Shown: positions 18,408 through 29,349, numbered from the stretch's first letter. The stretch: DNA of 64,000 nucleotides from VBAU01 sp036005185 (GCA_036005185.1 DASYQS010000051.1:15890-79889), one strand, 5' to 3'. Made by a program: numbers and translations. The notes: a model not told the origin generated them from the letters alone.

Positions 18408-20060
18408 TTAGTAGCCGGTATTTTGTTTTAAATTAGGATTAGCAGCCAATGCTTGTGATGGGATAGGGAATACAAGATTTTTTGGATCGTCTGTTGGTTT
18501 ATATGCCCATGGTTTAAGAAAAACACCAAAACGTATCAAATCGGTTCTTCTCACATTTTCCCAGTACAACTCCCTTCCTCTTTCAGCTAGTAAAGTTTTC
18601 GGGTCATCAACATTTGAAGTATTTACCAGCGTCATGGTAGCTAGAGGTGCAGCGCCTCTTGCTGTTCTTAGCGTATTCACTAATGCTAAAGCGCCTGCAT
18701 TGTCTGGGGTAGCTTTTCTCATCATTGCCTCGGCAACCATCAATACTACATCCGGATACCTGAAGACCATAAAATCATTACCTCCGGCCCCATCATAATT
18801 TTTACCCCCATCTGTATAATCAGGAACATATTTGATTACACGAATACCAGTGATCTCAAGATTACTGCCTGTTTCGATCATATTTGATGAAATAGTTGGG
18901 TTAAACGCCAGATTATTTCCTTTTCTGTCCTTTAGAGCGGCACCAGTTTCATTATATTGCTGGCCGATTAAAAAACCAGGCCTCAAACCTGAAACATCAG
19001 TTGCGCCAGGATAATACCTGCCGCCAATTCTTTTATCCAATAAAGTATCGGCAGGTGTTTGAGTAGTGGCAGTGGTAGCTCCGAAAGCATTATAAAAGTC
19101 GGCTGTAGTGCTAAAGCCATTCCAACCAGCATTCGGATTTTTAAGTGTGTACATGTTGTAATGCAAAGTCATGTACCACCGTGTCTTAACATCTACATTA
19201 TTGGCAGCGACACCTGAATTATTTAGGTAGGCAAAAATTCCTTCCTTTGATTTAGATCCATTATCTACGCTGAAATTATCGAAATAGTTGGTGGTATAAG
19301 AATATCTACCCGAAGAGATAATGGCATTTCCCAATGTAATTACCTGCTGCATATCGGCATCTGCAAAAGTTGGGTTAGCACGGTTACTAAACGCTCCTTT
19401 ATTGAGATAGCATCTCATCAACAAAGTTCTTGCAGCGTCTGGTGTCGCTTTATAATTTATATTTGAGCTGGCGGCAGGCAAATCCGGAAGAATTGCGTTC
19501 AATTCGCTTATTATAAAATCAACGGCTGCGCCCCCTGTTTTTACTTCTGGAGCATTTAAAAGATTATCACCGGGGTTTCTTATCGGGTATTGACCAAACA
19601 GATCCAACAGTTGATAAAGTGCTAAAGCCCTAAGGAACTTTGCCTCTGCAGCCTGCGCTGCCGTTGGCTTAAATGCAAGCACATTGGTAGCATCAAAATT
19701 TAATTTATTAAGGTTATTGAAGGTATTCAGAATATGAGAATGATCGGCATTCCATGTGTGGTTATGAATGGAACGCCATAGCCCATTATCATCCCAGTCA
19801 CCACCCCTTGTTGGAACCAATGACTCATCAGAGCTATTGCCTGTAAGGCTAAGTACCTGACCTTGATCGTTGCAAAAAGGAGTTGCTATGTCAGCATAGG
19901 CAGCCTTTAACAACAGATCAGTTCCACCAGCTCCCAAAGCGTTGGCCGTTTGAGTGTTTGTTAAAGTACTATTCAATTTTTCGTCGAGCTTCGTACATCC
20001 CGCTGCCAATGCCACAAAAAACATCAGAGTGTATATCTTATATTTTTTATTACTTATCAT
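18408..20060 (-). CDS. susD: SusD/RagB family nutrient-binding lipoprotein
   Basis: A 550-residue SusD-type lipoprotein with signal MISNKKYKIYTLMFFVALAAGC and lipid-attachment Cys22. The mature start, CTKLDEKL, has acidic residues close to the cysteine, consistent with surface display. The N-terminal part is helical TPR-like (AAEAKFLRALALYQLLDLFG), and the C terminus has the typical NPNLKQNTGY ending. It lies 17 bp after susC. With SusC it should form the surface complex that captures an oligosaccharide and passes it into the periplasm. The GH65 and GH37 genes downstream suggest an alpha-glucosidic ligand. Confidence 0.95.
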   Translation of the reverse strand: MISNKKYKIYTLMFFVALAAGCTKLDEKLNSTLTNTQTANALGAGGTDLLLKAAYADIATPFCNDQGQVLSLTGNSSDESLVPTRGGDWDDNGLWRSIHNHTWNADHSHILNTFNNLNKLNFDATNVLAFKPTAAQAAEAKFLRALALYQLLDLFGQYPIRNPGDNLLNAPEVKTGGAAVDFIISELNAILPDLPAASSNINYKATPDAARTLLMRCYLNKGAFSNRANPTFADADMQQVITLGNAIISSGRYSYTTNYFDNFSVDNGSKSKEGIFAYLNNSGVAANNVDVKTRWYMTLHYNMYTLKNPNAGWNGFSTTADFYNAFGATTATTQTPADTLLDKRIGGRYYPGATDVSGLRPGFLIGQQYNETGAALKDRKGNNLAFNPTISSNMIETGSNLEITGIRVIKYVPDYTDGGKNYDGAGGNDFMVFRYPDVVLMVAEAMMRKATPDNAGALALVNTLRTARGAAPLATMTLVNTSNVDDPKTLLAERGRELYWENVRRTDLIRFGVFLKPWAYKPTDDPKNLVFPIPSQALAANPNLKQNTGY

Positions 20061-20077
20061 AAGTTTATTTTTTCGGA

Positions 20078-23065
20078 TTATAAAGATAAATTGAAGCCAA
20101 ATGAAATAATTCTAGGTGTCGGATATGGAATATATTCTATTGATCTTGACGGATAGTTATTATTGCTTTTATCAACATTTACTTCCGGATCGAATCCTGT
20201 AAATTTAGTGATCACAAATAAATTAGTTCCATTAACAAAGGCATTCAGATTTTTTACATACCTGCCAACATTGCCAATTTGATAATTGATTTGTACATTT
20301 CTTAATTTAAAATAATTGCCTTTTTCCAGGAATCTTGTAGATGCTGCCACGCCACTGCTGGTTCCTTCGCCTGAATTAAATGCAGCCTTATCAATATTTC
20401 TTCCATTTACAATTCCGGCAATATTGGTTATACTGGTTGCTGTATTATTATAGACCATAAACCCGCCTGCACCACCTGCATTTGCTGTAAGCGTAAACTT
20501 CTTGTAGCGAAGAATACTGCCAATTCCATATAAAGTATGTGGGTTAGGATCACCGGCAAAAACGGGATCCGCTCCTATTTTCTGGTTGCCACTCGCATCA
20601 AAGCCCTGGAATGGTTTAAGATAAAATTCGTTTGCAGGTTGATTATTAGTTATAATCTGGGAAAGTGTTCCGGAAACACCCTGACCATTTATTTGACCTG
20701 TCAGAATCGTAAGTGGTGTTTTGGTTCCGGGGGCAAAAAAATCTTCTAACGAGTTTTTATTATTAGCGATATTAAAATTAAGATCCCATCCTAAATTTGG
20801 TTTGTCAATAATGGATGCGCCTACGGCAAATTCAAACCCTTTGTTGATAAGGTTTGCGGGCAAATTAATAAAGAAAATAGAGGCTGGGGCCGGTTGAATG
20901 GCAGTGCTTTGGAACAGGATGTCGGAGGTAGTCTTATTATAATAATCAATGCTTCCATAGATTCTGCCTTTGAACAATCCGAAATCAAGCCCAAAATTGT
21001 ATGATTTTGTTTCTTCCCATTTCAAATCAGGGTTGGCCACGTTTATTTGTGAGGCTGTATTAAAGGCTGAGAAACTAAATTGCTCTTGCGAAGCACCTTC
21101 CGGAAACTCCTGGTTACCAGTGATACCCCATGAAGCTCTTAAGGCCAGGTTTGAAAACAACGTATTTCCTTTCATGAATTCTTCATTACTGATGACCCAT
21201 CGTCCCGCTACAGAAGGAAAATTTCCGTACTTGTTATTCTTACCAAATCTGCTGGAACCATCCCTCCTTATTGTCCCTGTCAAATAGTATTTATCAGCAT
21301 AATTAAAAATAGCTCTTGCAAAATATGATTGCAATTCGGTCCTTGGATTTACTGCAGTAACAGGAAGATTTTGTACGTTACCGTCTCTTAAAATGTTTGT
21401 ATATGGAATATCAATAATATTCGTCTGGTTTAAATTTGTATTGAAACCGGAAGCTGAATACAATGAATAGTCGTAATCGGTTTTCCAGTACTCAAAACCT
21501 CCAACGGCTTCCAATGATAATTCATTTGTAAGTTTTGCCCGGTAATTTAAAGTGTGTGTAAATGTTTGAGATGTTAGGGTAGCATAAGATTTTGCGCCGA
21601 AGCCGGAACCTGACAGGCCTGTGTATCCCTGCAGCCAGCCATACAAATTAGTGTTCCTTTGACCAGTGCTATGGTTAATCGCGTACAAAAATTTGTATTC
21701 GAGGTTATCCAACAGCTTATAAGATGCTGAAATATTTCCTAAAACTGTATTTACATTGGCCTGATCAGTAATACCATCAAGTAAAGCAAGAGGATTGCCT
21801 GATCCGTTTGCTGGAAAAATAAATAATCCGTTTTTATCCCTAAAAGGGACTGTGGGATTCCAGCTCAACGCTGCACTTATTAAATTTCCCTGTGAGCCGG
21901 GATTGTTGGAAATATTATCAATATCTTCAGAAACATGACCTGTTATTAAATGAACATCAATTGATAGTTTCTTATCTAAGAATTTATATCCTCCCGTGAA
22001 TGAACCAATATATTTATCGAGTGAAGAATGCTTTATGAAACCTTGCGTTCTACTACCCAGAAAAGAAGCGCGAAACTTGCCGCTTTCATTTCCACCACTA
22101 AAAGCGAGGGAATAGTTTTGAGTTAAATTACTTTGGGTAATTTCCTTTAAAGCGTCCACGGACTTGCCCGAATCCAGTGAGCTACTCACATTATATTTTT
22201 TCAGAGCAGCACGGAATTCGCCGGCATCAAGAATCTCAAACTTTTTCATATAGCCTGCTGAAAATCCAAAACTTGTTGCCACTTCTATTTTGGTTGGTCC
22301 TGAAGTTCCGCTTTTGGTAGTGATAGCAATGACTCCATTGGCCCCTCTTGAACCATATATGGCTGCGGAGGATGCGTCTTTCAAAATATCAATTGAAGCA
22401 ATGTCGTTTGGATTTATGTAAAGCAAAGGGTTCACATCCGGCGTTACTCCGAAAGTAGCCAGAGTAAGATTTGGTCTCGCCGACCTGCCATCAAGCGGCA
22501 CCCCATCAATAACATACAAGGGATTGTTTGATGCACGGATGGAATTGTTGCCTCTGATTTTTACAGTAGTAGCTGCACCAGGCTGACCACTGTTATTAGT
22601 TATCTCCAAACCAGGAACCTTGCCCTGCAACAATTGATCGGGAGAAGTAGTTACACCCTGGTTAAAATTTTTTGCTTGAATAGTGGAAACTGCTCCGGTC
22701 AAATCTTTTTTTCGTGCAGTACCATAACCAATCACTACTACTTCGTTTAAATTTGCCCCAGTTGCAACCAATAAAACATCTACAGATGTTTGATTAGCAA
22801 TATTCAGTTCTTGCGTAGCATATCCGACAGAAGAGACTACCAGCATGTTTGCGTTAGCAGGAACACTTATACTGTAAGTTCCATCAGCCTTTGTTTGTGT
22901 ACCAGTTCCAGTTCCTTTTACAGTAACAGACACCCCTGCAAGAGGAGAACCATCTTTACTGTCGGTAATTTTTCCTGTAACTGTTTTTTGAGCTAAAAGA
23001 GAAAGGGATAGAACGATAAGCAGTATAGCTAGGCTTACACTGCGAAGCAGTTGTTTAACAAGCAT
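20078..23065 (-). CDS. susC: SusC/RagA family TonB-dependent transporter
   Basis: A 995-residue outer-membrane receptor with signal peptide (residues 1-25). A carboxypeptidase-regulatory-like domain follows at about 28-95 (VTGKITDSKDGSPLAGVSV), then a TonB-box-like segment (LNEVVVIGYGTARKKDLTGA). Next come the plug (KIRGNNSIRASNNPLYVIDG, SAAIYGSRGANGVIAI) and a C-terminal barrel ending GFNLSL. It imports the SusD-bound ligand using TonB energy. No anti-sigma/sigma pair or hybrid two-component regulator lies beside it in this window, so regulation is not visible here. It is divergent from ligA. Confidence 0.95.
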   Translation of the reverse strand: MLVKQLLRSVSLAILLIVLSLSLLAQKTVTGKITDSKDGSPLAGVSVTVKGTGTGTQTKADGTYSISVPANANMLVVSSVGYATQELNIANQTSVDVLLVATGANLNEVVVIGYGTARKKDLTGAVSTIQAKNFNQGVTTSPDQLLQGKVPGLEITNNSGQPGAATTVKIRGNNSIRASNNPLYVIDGVPLDGRSARPNLTLATFGVTPDVNPLLYINPNDIASIDILKDASSAAIYGSRGANGVIAITTKSGTSGPTKIEVATSFGFSAGYMKKFEILDAGEFRAALKKYNVSSSLDSGKSVDALKEITQSNLTQNYSLAFSGGNESGKFRASFLGSRTQGFIKHSSLDKYIGSFTGGYKFLDKKLSIDVHLITGHVSEDIDNISNNPGSQGNLISAALSWNPTVPFRDKNGLFIFPANGSGNPLALLDGITDQANVNTVLGNISASYKLLDNLEYKFLYAINHSTGQRNTNLYGWLQGYTGLSGSGFGAKSYATLTSQTFTHTLNYRAKLTNELSLEAVGGFEYWKTDYDYSLYSASGFNTNLNQTNIIDIPYTNILRDGNVQNLPVTAVNPRTELQSYFARAIFNYADKYYLTGTIRRDGSSRFGKNNKYGNFPSVAGRWVISNEEFMKGNTLFSNLALRASWGITGNQEFPEGASQEQFSFSAFNTASQINVANPDLKWEETKSYNFGLDFGLFKGRIYGSIDYYNKTTSDILFQSTAIQPAPASIFFINLPANLINKGFEFAVGASIIDKPNLGWDLNFNIANNKNSLEDFFAPGTKTPLTILTGQINGQGVSGTLSQIITNNQPANEFYLKPFQGFDASGNQKIGADPVFAGDPNPHTLYGIGSILRYKKFTLTANAGGAGGFMVYNNTATSITNIAGIVNGRNIDKAAFNSGEGTSSGVAASTRFLEKGNYFKLRNVQINYQIGNVGRYVKNLNAFVNGTNLFVITKFTGFDPEVNVDKSNNNYPSRSIEYIPYPTPRIISFGFNLSL

Positions 23066-23227
23066 AATCGTTAGTTTTTTATGAATTTGGTCACTAAATG
23101 TAGGTAATATGTATTATTCACACAAAAATTTTTTTTAATTTTTTTAGCGATATGATTAACGACAAACTTATCTATAAGCGAATGTGTAAATTGGAGCATC
23201 GATTTTCATCTCGACAATATTTTTAGT

Positions 23228-25336
23228 ATGTACTCAAAAGAAGAATCTACTAGGCTTCAAAAATTAACGGTCACTTTTTTGAAAGAAGCTGAAAAAAAAA
23301 TTCCTGAAAATAAAATTGAAAACCTTCGCGATGTTTTACGCTTTCATGAATACCGTTATTATATATTGAATGATCCGCTGATCTCCGATTATGAATACGA
23401 CCAGCTTTTTAAGGCGCTTGAAAAAATAGAAAAAGAAAAACCCTCTCTTATTTCGGTTGACTCACCTACCCAACGGGTGGCCAAGGGGTTGACAAAAGAT
23501 TTTCCTACTGTTCAGCATCTGGTACCAATGCTTTCGCTTGATAACTCCTACAACAATGAAGACCTCGTAGATTTTGACAGAAGAGCCAGGGAATTGACAG
23601 GATTGGACAAAATTGAATATTGCGTAGAACCCAAATTTGACGGCGCCAGCATTTCATTGATTTATGAAGACGATTTTTTAGTTCGCGGAGCTACAAGAGG
23701 CGATGGGGTGCAGGGCGACGACATTACGATTAACATAAAACAGATCAGAACGATCCCCCTTTCTGCCAGGTTTTCAAAATATAACATTCAGCAAATTGAA
23801 ATTCGAGGAGAAGTGCTGATCAACAAAAACAATTTTAAAAAATTTAATGAGCAATTGATGGAGCAGGGAATGGCACCACTTGCCAATCCACGCAATGCCG
23901 CTTCAGGAACATTGCGTATTAAAGACCCCACGGAAGTAAAAAAAAGAAGTCTTGAAGCATTTGTTTACAACATGAGTGATTACACCCTTAAGCCTGGTAA
24001 ACAACTTCCCAAAGAATTGCAAACTCATTCAGGATCACTTGAGATGCTTTGGGAGCTTGGTTTCAGAAGTCCGCAAAAAGAAAAAAAGATATTGAAAGGA
24101 ATTGATGCTGTGATCATGTATTGCAATGAATTTGAGTTGCAGCGCGATGAATTGCCCTATGAAATTGATGGCATGGTGATCAAGGTGAATAGTATAGAAC
24201 TGCAAGACAAAATGGGAATGACCACTCACCACCCCCGCTGGGCCATTGCTTGTAAATTCAAAGCAAGACAAGGAACCAGTAAATTATTAAATGTAGAATT
24301 TCAAGTAGGCCGAACCGGTTCTATTACACCTGTTGCTAAAATTCAGCCGGTGCCCATAGGCGGAGTTACCGTAGGTTCTATTTCGCTTTTTAATGAAGAT
24401 GTAATTCGGGAAAAGGATTTGATGATCGGTGATGCTGTGCTTGTGGAAAGAGCCGGCGATGTGATCCCTTATATTGTAAAATCTTTAGCTGATGTAAGAA
24501 CAGGTACTGAAAAGAAAATTCATTTTCCTAAGACATGTCCTGTCTGCGACTCTAAGTTGTTTAAAGAAGAAGGCGAAGCTGTATGGAGATGTATTAATAT
24601 CGAGTGCCCGGCGCAAGTAGTTGAACGCATTATTCATTTTGTAAGCAAGGATGCCATGGACATTCGCGGATTTGGCGAGGCCAACGTAAGAAAATTTTAT
24701 GAGCTTGGCTTGCTTAAAGATATTCCAGGCATTTACAAACTTGATTTTGAAAAGATCAGCTCGCTAGAAGGTTTTGGAAAAAAATCAATCGATAATTTAC
24801 AACAAGCCATTAACAACTCTAAAACCCAACCTTTACATCGCCTCATTTATGCGCTTGGCATTCGGTATGTGGGTGAAACCACAGCAAAAACTCTTGCTCA
24901 CAGTGCTAACCATTTGCTTGATTTTGAAAAATTTTCCTTGGAAGATCTGCAAAATCTTGAGGATGTAGGACCTAAAGTTGCCGGAAGCATTTATCAATTT
25001 TTCCGGAACAAGGATAATATTTCAATGCTTCAGCAATTGGAAAAACTAGGCGTGCAATTAAAAAATCCAAAAAAAGATCATGCTACGGCAGGCAATCTTG
25101 AAGGACTTACTTTTTTGTTCACCGGCACTATGCCGACTTTAAAACGTAGCGACGCCGAAGAAATGGTGGAACAAAACGGAGGAAAGCTTGCGAGCGGGGT
25201 CAGCAGTAAATTAAATTACCTGGTAGTAGGTGAAGACGCCGGGAGCAAATTAGAAAAAGCAAAAAAGATCAACACGATTAAAATCATTTCTGAAACGGAA
25301 TTTTTAAAAATGATACCTATATCCAAGGAAGGGTAA
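23228..25336 (+). CDS. ligA: NAD-dependent DNA ligase
   Basis: LigA seals nicks in DNA using NAD+ and is essential for replication. The 702-residue protein has an N-terminal Ia domain (HEYRYYILNDPLISDYEYD) and the adenylation motif EPKFDG with nucleotidyl Lys136. An OB fold follows (KFKARQG, VGRTGSITPVA). The four-cysteine zinc finger is C437, C440, C455 and C460. Helix-hairpin-helix repeats come next, then a BRCT domain at about 625-700 (GLTFLFTGTMPTLKRSDAE). The length fits Bacteroidota LigA. It is monocistronic or leads a short plus-strand run. Confidence 0.97.
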   Translation: MYSKEESTRLQKLTVTFLKEAEKKIPENKIENLRDVLRFHEYRYYILNDPLISDYEYDQLFKALEKIEKEKPSLISVDSPTQRVAKGLTKDFPTVQHLVPMLSLDNSYNNEDLVDFDRRARELTGLDKIEYCVEPKFDGASISLIYEDDFLVRGATRGDGVQGDDITINIKQIRTIPLSARFSKYNIQQIEIRGEVLINKNNFKKFNEQLMEQGMAPLANPRNAASGTLRIKDPTEVKKRSLEAFVYNMSDYTLKPGKQLPKELQTHSGSLEMLWELGFRSPQKEKKILKGIDAVIMYCNEFELQRDELPYEIDGMVIKVNSIELQDKMGMTTHHPRWAIACKFKARQGTSKLLNVEFQVGRTGSITPVAKIQPVPIGGVTVGSISLFNEDVIREKDLMIGDAVLVERAGDVIPYIVKSLADVRTGTEKKIHFPKTCPVCDSKLFKEEGEAVWRCINIECPAQVVERIIHFVSKDAMDIRGFGEANVRKFYELGLLKDIPGIYKLDFEKISSLEGFGKKSIDNLQQAINNSKTQPLHRLIYALGIRYVGETTAKTLAHSANHLLDFEKFSLEDLQNLEDVGPKVAGSIYQFFRNKDNISMLQQLEKLGVQLKNPKKDHATAGNLEGLTFLFTGTMPTLKRSDAEEMVEQNGGKLASGVSSKLNYLVVGEDAGSKLEKAKKINTIKIISETEFLKMIPISKEG

Positions 25337-25425
25337 TATTTCTTATAACAAATCTTTTTCTTAACAGATTTCAGAATTTTTTACAAAGTATTGATGCTAA
25401 TTTCAATGTTCCGAAAATCTATTGA

Positions 25426-26406
25426 ATGAAAAATTTTTTTTTCTTTTTTCTATTTCTAATCGTTTATTCTCAAATCCCAGCTCAAACCAATTCAGAAATT
25501 AGAAACCTTGTATTCGAAGGAGCTGGTATCAGAGGCATAGCTTATTGCGGAGCTATACAAGAACTTGAATCACGAAACCTGGTGAGTAATATTGAAAGGG
25601 TAAGTGGAACATCAGCAGGAGCTATTGTTGCCTTAATGGTTGCCCTTGGTTATTCAGGAAAAGAGATTGAAGAACTCATTGCGAAAACGAATTTTAAGAA
25701 TTTTAATGATGGCAGGTATATATTTATAGGAGGCATTAACCGGCTAAATAAATATTTTGGCTGGTACAGGGGAAAAACAATTGAAGCTTGGCTTGAAAAA
25801 ATCATCGAACAAAAGACGAACAATGCTGATATCAGTTTTCAAGAACTTCACCAAAAAGGATTTAAGGATTTATATATAACAGGCACTTGTCTAAACAAGC
25901 AAAAGCTTATTGTTTTTTCTTACCAATCCTATCCAAACATGAAAGTGAAAGATGCCGTACGAATTTCAACAAGTATTCCTTTATACTTCGAAGCTATTTT
26001 TATCAATGCAAATGGAGGGATCATTCATCATCCCAAACAAAAACAAGAATTGGATGTGATGGTAGATGGGGGATTTACCGGCAACTTTCCTATTCATATT
26101 TTCGACACTATGAATAAACAGGCCACTATTGGCTTCAGAATCGATTCTGATGATCAGATCACAAATGACAAGCAAGAAAAAGACATTGCTGGGATGCCGA
26201 TTGGCAATCTAAAACAGTATTTAAACGCATTTTATAATATAGTGATCGAGGATTTAAACCGCCAGCAATTGACAAAAGAAGATTGGCAGAGAACGGTTTC
26301 TATCAGTGATGGAAGCATAGGGCCAAGGATCAGGAAGTTATCGCAAAAAGAAATTAATATCCTGATAGAAAATGGAAGAATGGCAATGAAAAACTATTTA
26401 AATTGA
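25426..26406 (+). CDS. patatin-like phospholipase, exported
   Basis: A 326-residue patatin-family serine hydrolase. The oxyanion motif G-x-G-x-x-G is at 32-37 (GAGIRG), the nucleophile Ser63 lies in GTSAG, and Asp214 of the catalytic dyad is in DGG. An N-terminal hydrophobic stretch (about residues 3-20, ending IPAQ) looks like a signal peptide, so it probably acts in the periplasm or envelope on lipids. It lies 89 bp after ligA and 18 bp before a DUF2461 gene. The physiological lipid is unknown. Confidence 0.9.
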   Translation: MKNFFFFFLFLIVYSQIPAQTNSEIRNLVFEGAGIRGIAYCGAIQELESRNLVSNIERVSGTSAGAIVALMVALGYSGKEIEELIAKTNFKNFNDGRYIFIGGINRLNKYFGWYRGKTIEAWLEKIIEQKTNNADISFQELHQKGFKDLYITGTCLNKQKLIVFSYQSYPNMKVKDAVRISTSIPLYFEAIFINANGGIIHHPKQKQELDVMVDGGFTGNFPIHIFDTMNKQATIGFRIDSDDQITNDKQEKDIAGMPIGNLKQYLNAFYNIVIEDLNRQQLTKEDWQRTVSISDGSIGPRIRKLSQKEINILIENGRMAMKNYLN

Positions 26407-26424
26407 AACACAATTTTTTTAACC

Positions 26425-27090
26425 ATGCTACAACCAAACACCCTTAAATTTCTAAAAAACCTCAAGAAGAATAATAACAAATCTTGGTTCGATGCTCATC
26501 GTAAAGAATATGAATTGGCAAAAAATGATTTTGAAAATTTCATTCAGTCAGTCATTGATAAACATTGTAAAAATGATCCTGATCTAAAAGGGCTGGCTGC
26601 AAAAAAATGCACGTTTCGGATCCATCGTGATGTTCGTTTTTCCAAAGACAAATCTCCATATAAAACAAATTTTGGGGCCAGCATGGATAAGGGTGGAAAA
26701 AAATCAGGACTAGCGGGATATTATTTTCATTTAGAACCCGGAAAAAGTTTTTTAGGTGGGGGCATCTGGATGCCTCAACCAGATGCACTTAAAAAAGTTC
26801 GGCAGGAAATTGACTATTGCTTTGATGAGTTCAAAAAAATTCTTACTTCTAAAAGATTCAAGACCATCTACGGCGAATTATATACCGGCGAGGGAGTCCA
26901 GCTAAGCAAAGTGCCGCAAGGTTTTGAAAAAGATAACCCGGCCGCTGAGTATTTAAAATTTAAAAGCTGGTTAGTAATGACTGACGTGAGTGATAAAGAT
27001 CTAACTTCAAAAAACTTGCTCACCAAAACGGTCGATGCATTTTACCTAATGCAACCTTTTATTAGATTTTTGAACCGGCCGTTGGAGTAA
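26425..27090 (+). CDS. DUF2461 / TIGR02453 family protein
   Basis: A 221-residue protein that matches the DUF2461 layout from end to end: FLKNLKKNNNKSWFDAHRKEYE near the start, then FRIHRDVRFSKDKSPYKTNF, then YYFHLEPGKSFLGGGIWMP. The family has no established biochemical function. No signal peptide was seen, so it is cytoplasmic. It follows the patatin gene by 18 bp and probably shares its transcript. Confidence 0.9.
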   Translation: MLQPNTLKFLKNLKKNNNKSWFDAHRKEYELAKNDFENFIQSVIDKHCKNDPDLKGLAAKKCTFRIHRDVRFSKDKSPYKTNFGASMDKGGKKSGLAGYYFHLEPGKSFLGGGIWMPQPDALKKVRQEIDYCFDEFKKILTSKRFKTIYGELYTGEGVQLSKVPQGFEKDNPAAEYLKFKSWLVMTDVSDKDLTSKNLLTKTVDAFYLMQPFIRFLNRPLE

Positions 27091-27126
27091 ATATTTTGTT
27101 ATCTTCATTTGCAATTAAACCTTTCT

Positions 27127-29349
27127 ATGACTGCGTTTGATTCTTCGAACATTATTTTTCAAACGGCTGCATCATTCATCAATCATACCAGCAGACATCT
27201 ATTTCTTACAGGAAAAGCCGGCACCGGAAAAACTACATTTCTCAAATACATAAAAGAACATTCATCTAAAAAAATGGCTGTAGTGGCGCCAACCGGTGTG
27301 GCCGCTATTAATGCAGGTGGTGTTACTATTCATTCATTTTTTCAGATACCACCAGGCACTTATCTGCCCTCTCAACGAAGCCTGTTTGAAAACTTGAATG
27401 GCAAATGGTATAACAATCACACGCTGTTCAAACAAATGCGAATGAGCGCTGAAAAAAAGGAATTGATCCGTGAACTTGATCTATTGATCATTGATGAAGT
27501 TTCCATGGTTCGTGCCGATCTCTTGGATGCTATGGATGCCGTTTTAAGATATGTACGAAAACAACCACTTATTCCATTTGCAGGCGTTCAGGTTTTATAC
27601 ATCGGTGATCTGTTTCAACTGCCGCCCGTGGTTATAAATGATGAGTGGGAATTGCTCAAAAATTTTTATCGCAGCCCCTTCTTTTTTGATGCCCAGGTAA
27701 TTCAACAGTCACCACCTGTTTATATTGAGCTCAAAAAAATTTACAGACAAAATGATGATGCTTTTATCAATATTCTCAATAATATCCGCAATAATTGCTG
27801 CACAGAAACAGATCTTGATCGTCTGCATAAACATTATAAGCCTGAATTCTCACCTTTACGTGAAGAAAATTTTATCACTCTAACCACTCATAATGATAAG
27901 GCAGTTGCGATCAATAACCAAGAATTAAAAAAAATAACAGCCAAATTATACGAATTTAAAGCTGAGATCAACGGAGAGTTTAATGAACATTCATACCCGG
28001 TCGAAGAGTGGCTTCAATTGAAAAAAGGGGCTCAAGTTATGTTCATTAAAAATGACATCGGCGAGTTAAAACGATATTACAATGGAAAGATTGGCACAAT
28101 TCATTCTATTGATGAAAAAGAAATTCAAATAAGATTTGCCGCCGAAACTGAGCTACTCAGTTTAGAAAAGGAAACTTGGAAAAACATTCGCTATCACTAT
28201 TATAAGGAAAAAGATAGAATTGAAGAAGAAGAACTGGGTTCATTTACTCAATATCCCGTTCGTCTTGCATGGGCTATCACTATTCATAAAAGTCAAGGGC
28301 TTACCTTCGAAAAAGCCATTATTGATGCCGGAGCTTCTTTTGCAGCAGGACAGGTGTACGTAGCATTAAGTCGCCTTACCTCATTAGACGGGCTTGTGCT
28401 GAAATCGCGCATTTATCCAAATTGCATACATACCAATAAGAGTGTCCTTGAGTTTGTTCTTAACGAACTTTCTGAAGATGCTTTGCGGCAAACGCTGCAA
28501 AAAGAACAACAAGATTATATCCGGCATTTAATGGTGAAAGGTTTTAGCTGGAAAACAATTCTCGATGTTTTGCACGAGCATCTTCAAGATTATGAACACC
28601 GCAATTTGCCGGATATTGAAAAATGCATTGCTTGGGCAGAAGGATTAGTCGAAAGAACAAAAGCTCTCGAAGAAACAGCATTGAAATTTCAAAAACAATT
28701 GGAGAAATTGTTTGAACATAGTGAGGAAGACAGCTATAAACAATCACATGAAAGGATTTCTGCGGCTTGCAACTATTTTATTAAAGAGGCAGATGAGACA
28801 CTGCTGACTCTATTGGATCATCACATTGAGGTTATCAGAATAAAAAGCAGAACAAAAAAATACCTGAAAGATCTATATGATCTAAAATACTATTTCGAGC
28901 GCAAAAAGCTGCAATTACAAAACATGATGAGCATTTCGAAAGCCATGCATGAATCAGGCAATAAGGCAGACATATTAAAAATAACTGAAGCTCTAAAAAG
29001 GCCAATTGTTATGGCCTCTGAAGAAGAAAAATCTACAAGAAAGAAAATTGAAAAAGGAGAAACGCAACGAATAAGTTTGGAGCTATTTAAAAAAGGAAAG
29101 GCTATTTCGGAAATTGCTAAAGAACGTAATCTTGCCTATAGCACCATTGAAGGACACCTTGCAGGTTTTATTGCGACCGGTGAAGTAAACATTTTAGATA
29201 TCATAGATAAAACAAAACTGGATAAGATTTCTGAACTACTTGAAAAAAACTCTTCTCTTAGTTCCTCGGAGCTTAAACAACAACTTGGTGATGATTTTTC
29301 TTATGGCCAGATAAAAGCGGCGATAAATTTTAAGGCCTCATTACAGTAA
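27127..29349 (+). CDS. PIF1-like DNA helicase with C-terminal helix-turn-helix
   Basis: The start chosen is ATG 27127 (740 residues); the in-frame TTG at 27109 is less likely. Helicase motifs are clear: Walker A GKAGTGKTT, Walker B LLIIDEVSMV, motif III YIGDLFQLPP, a UvrD/RecD-like C-terminal fold (WAITIHKSQGLTFEKAIIDAG) and motif VI VYVALSRLTSLDG. The last 300 residues hold a long coiled helical region rich in Lys/Glu and then a HTH (KKGKAISEIAKERNLAYSTI). Proteins with this architecture are widespread in Bacteroidota as a helix-turn-helix-containing AAA family helicase. A role in replication or recombination is inferred. Confidence 0.9.
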   Translation: MTAFDSSNIIFQTAASFINHTSRHLFLTGKAGTGKTTFLKYIKEHSSKKMAVVAPTGVAAINAGGVTIHSFFQIPPGTYLPSQRSLFENLNGKWYNNHTLFKQMRMSAEKKELIRELDLLIIDEVSMVRADLLDAMDAVLRYVRKQPLIPFAGVQVLYIGDLFQLPPVVINDEWELLKNFYRSPFFFDAQVIQQSPPVYIELKKIYRQNDDAFINILNNIRNNCCTETDLDRLHKHYKPEFSPLREENFITLTTHNDKAVAINNQELKKITAKLYEFKAEINGEFNEHSYPVEEWLQLKKGAQVMFIKNDIGELKRYYNGKIGTIHSIDEKEIQIRFAAETELLSLEKETWKNIRYHYYKEKDRIEEEELGSFTQYPVRLAWAITIHKSQGLTFEKAIIDAGASFAAGQVYVALSRLTSLDGLVLKSRIYPNCIHTNKSVLEFVLNELSEDALRQTLQKEQQDYIRHLMVKGFSWKTILDVLHEHLQDYEHRNLPDIEKCIAWAEGLVERTKALEETALKFQKQLEKLFEHSEEDSYKQSHERISAACNYFIKEADETLLTLLDHHIEVIRIKSRTKKYLKDLYDLKYYFERKKLQLQNMMSISKAMHESGNKADILKITEALKRPIVMASEEEKSTRKKIEKGETQRISLELFKKGKAISEIAKERNLAYSTIEGHLAGFIATGEVNILDIIDKTKLDKISELLEKNSSLSSSELKQQLGDDFSYGQIKAAINFKASLQ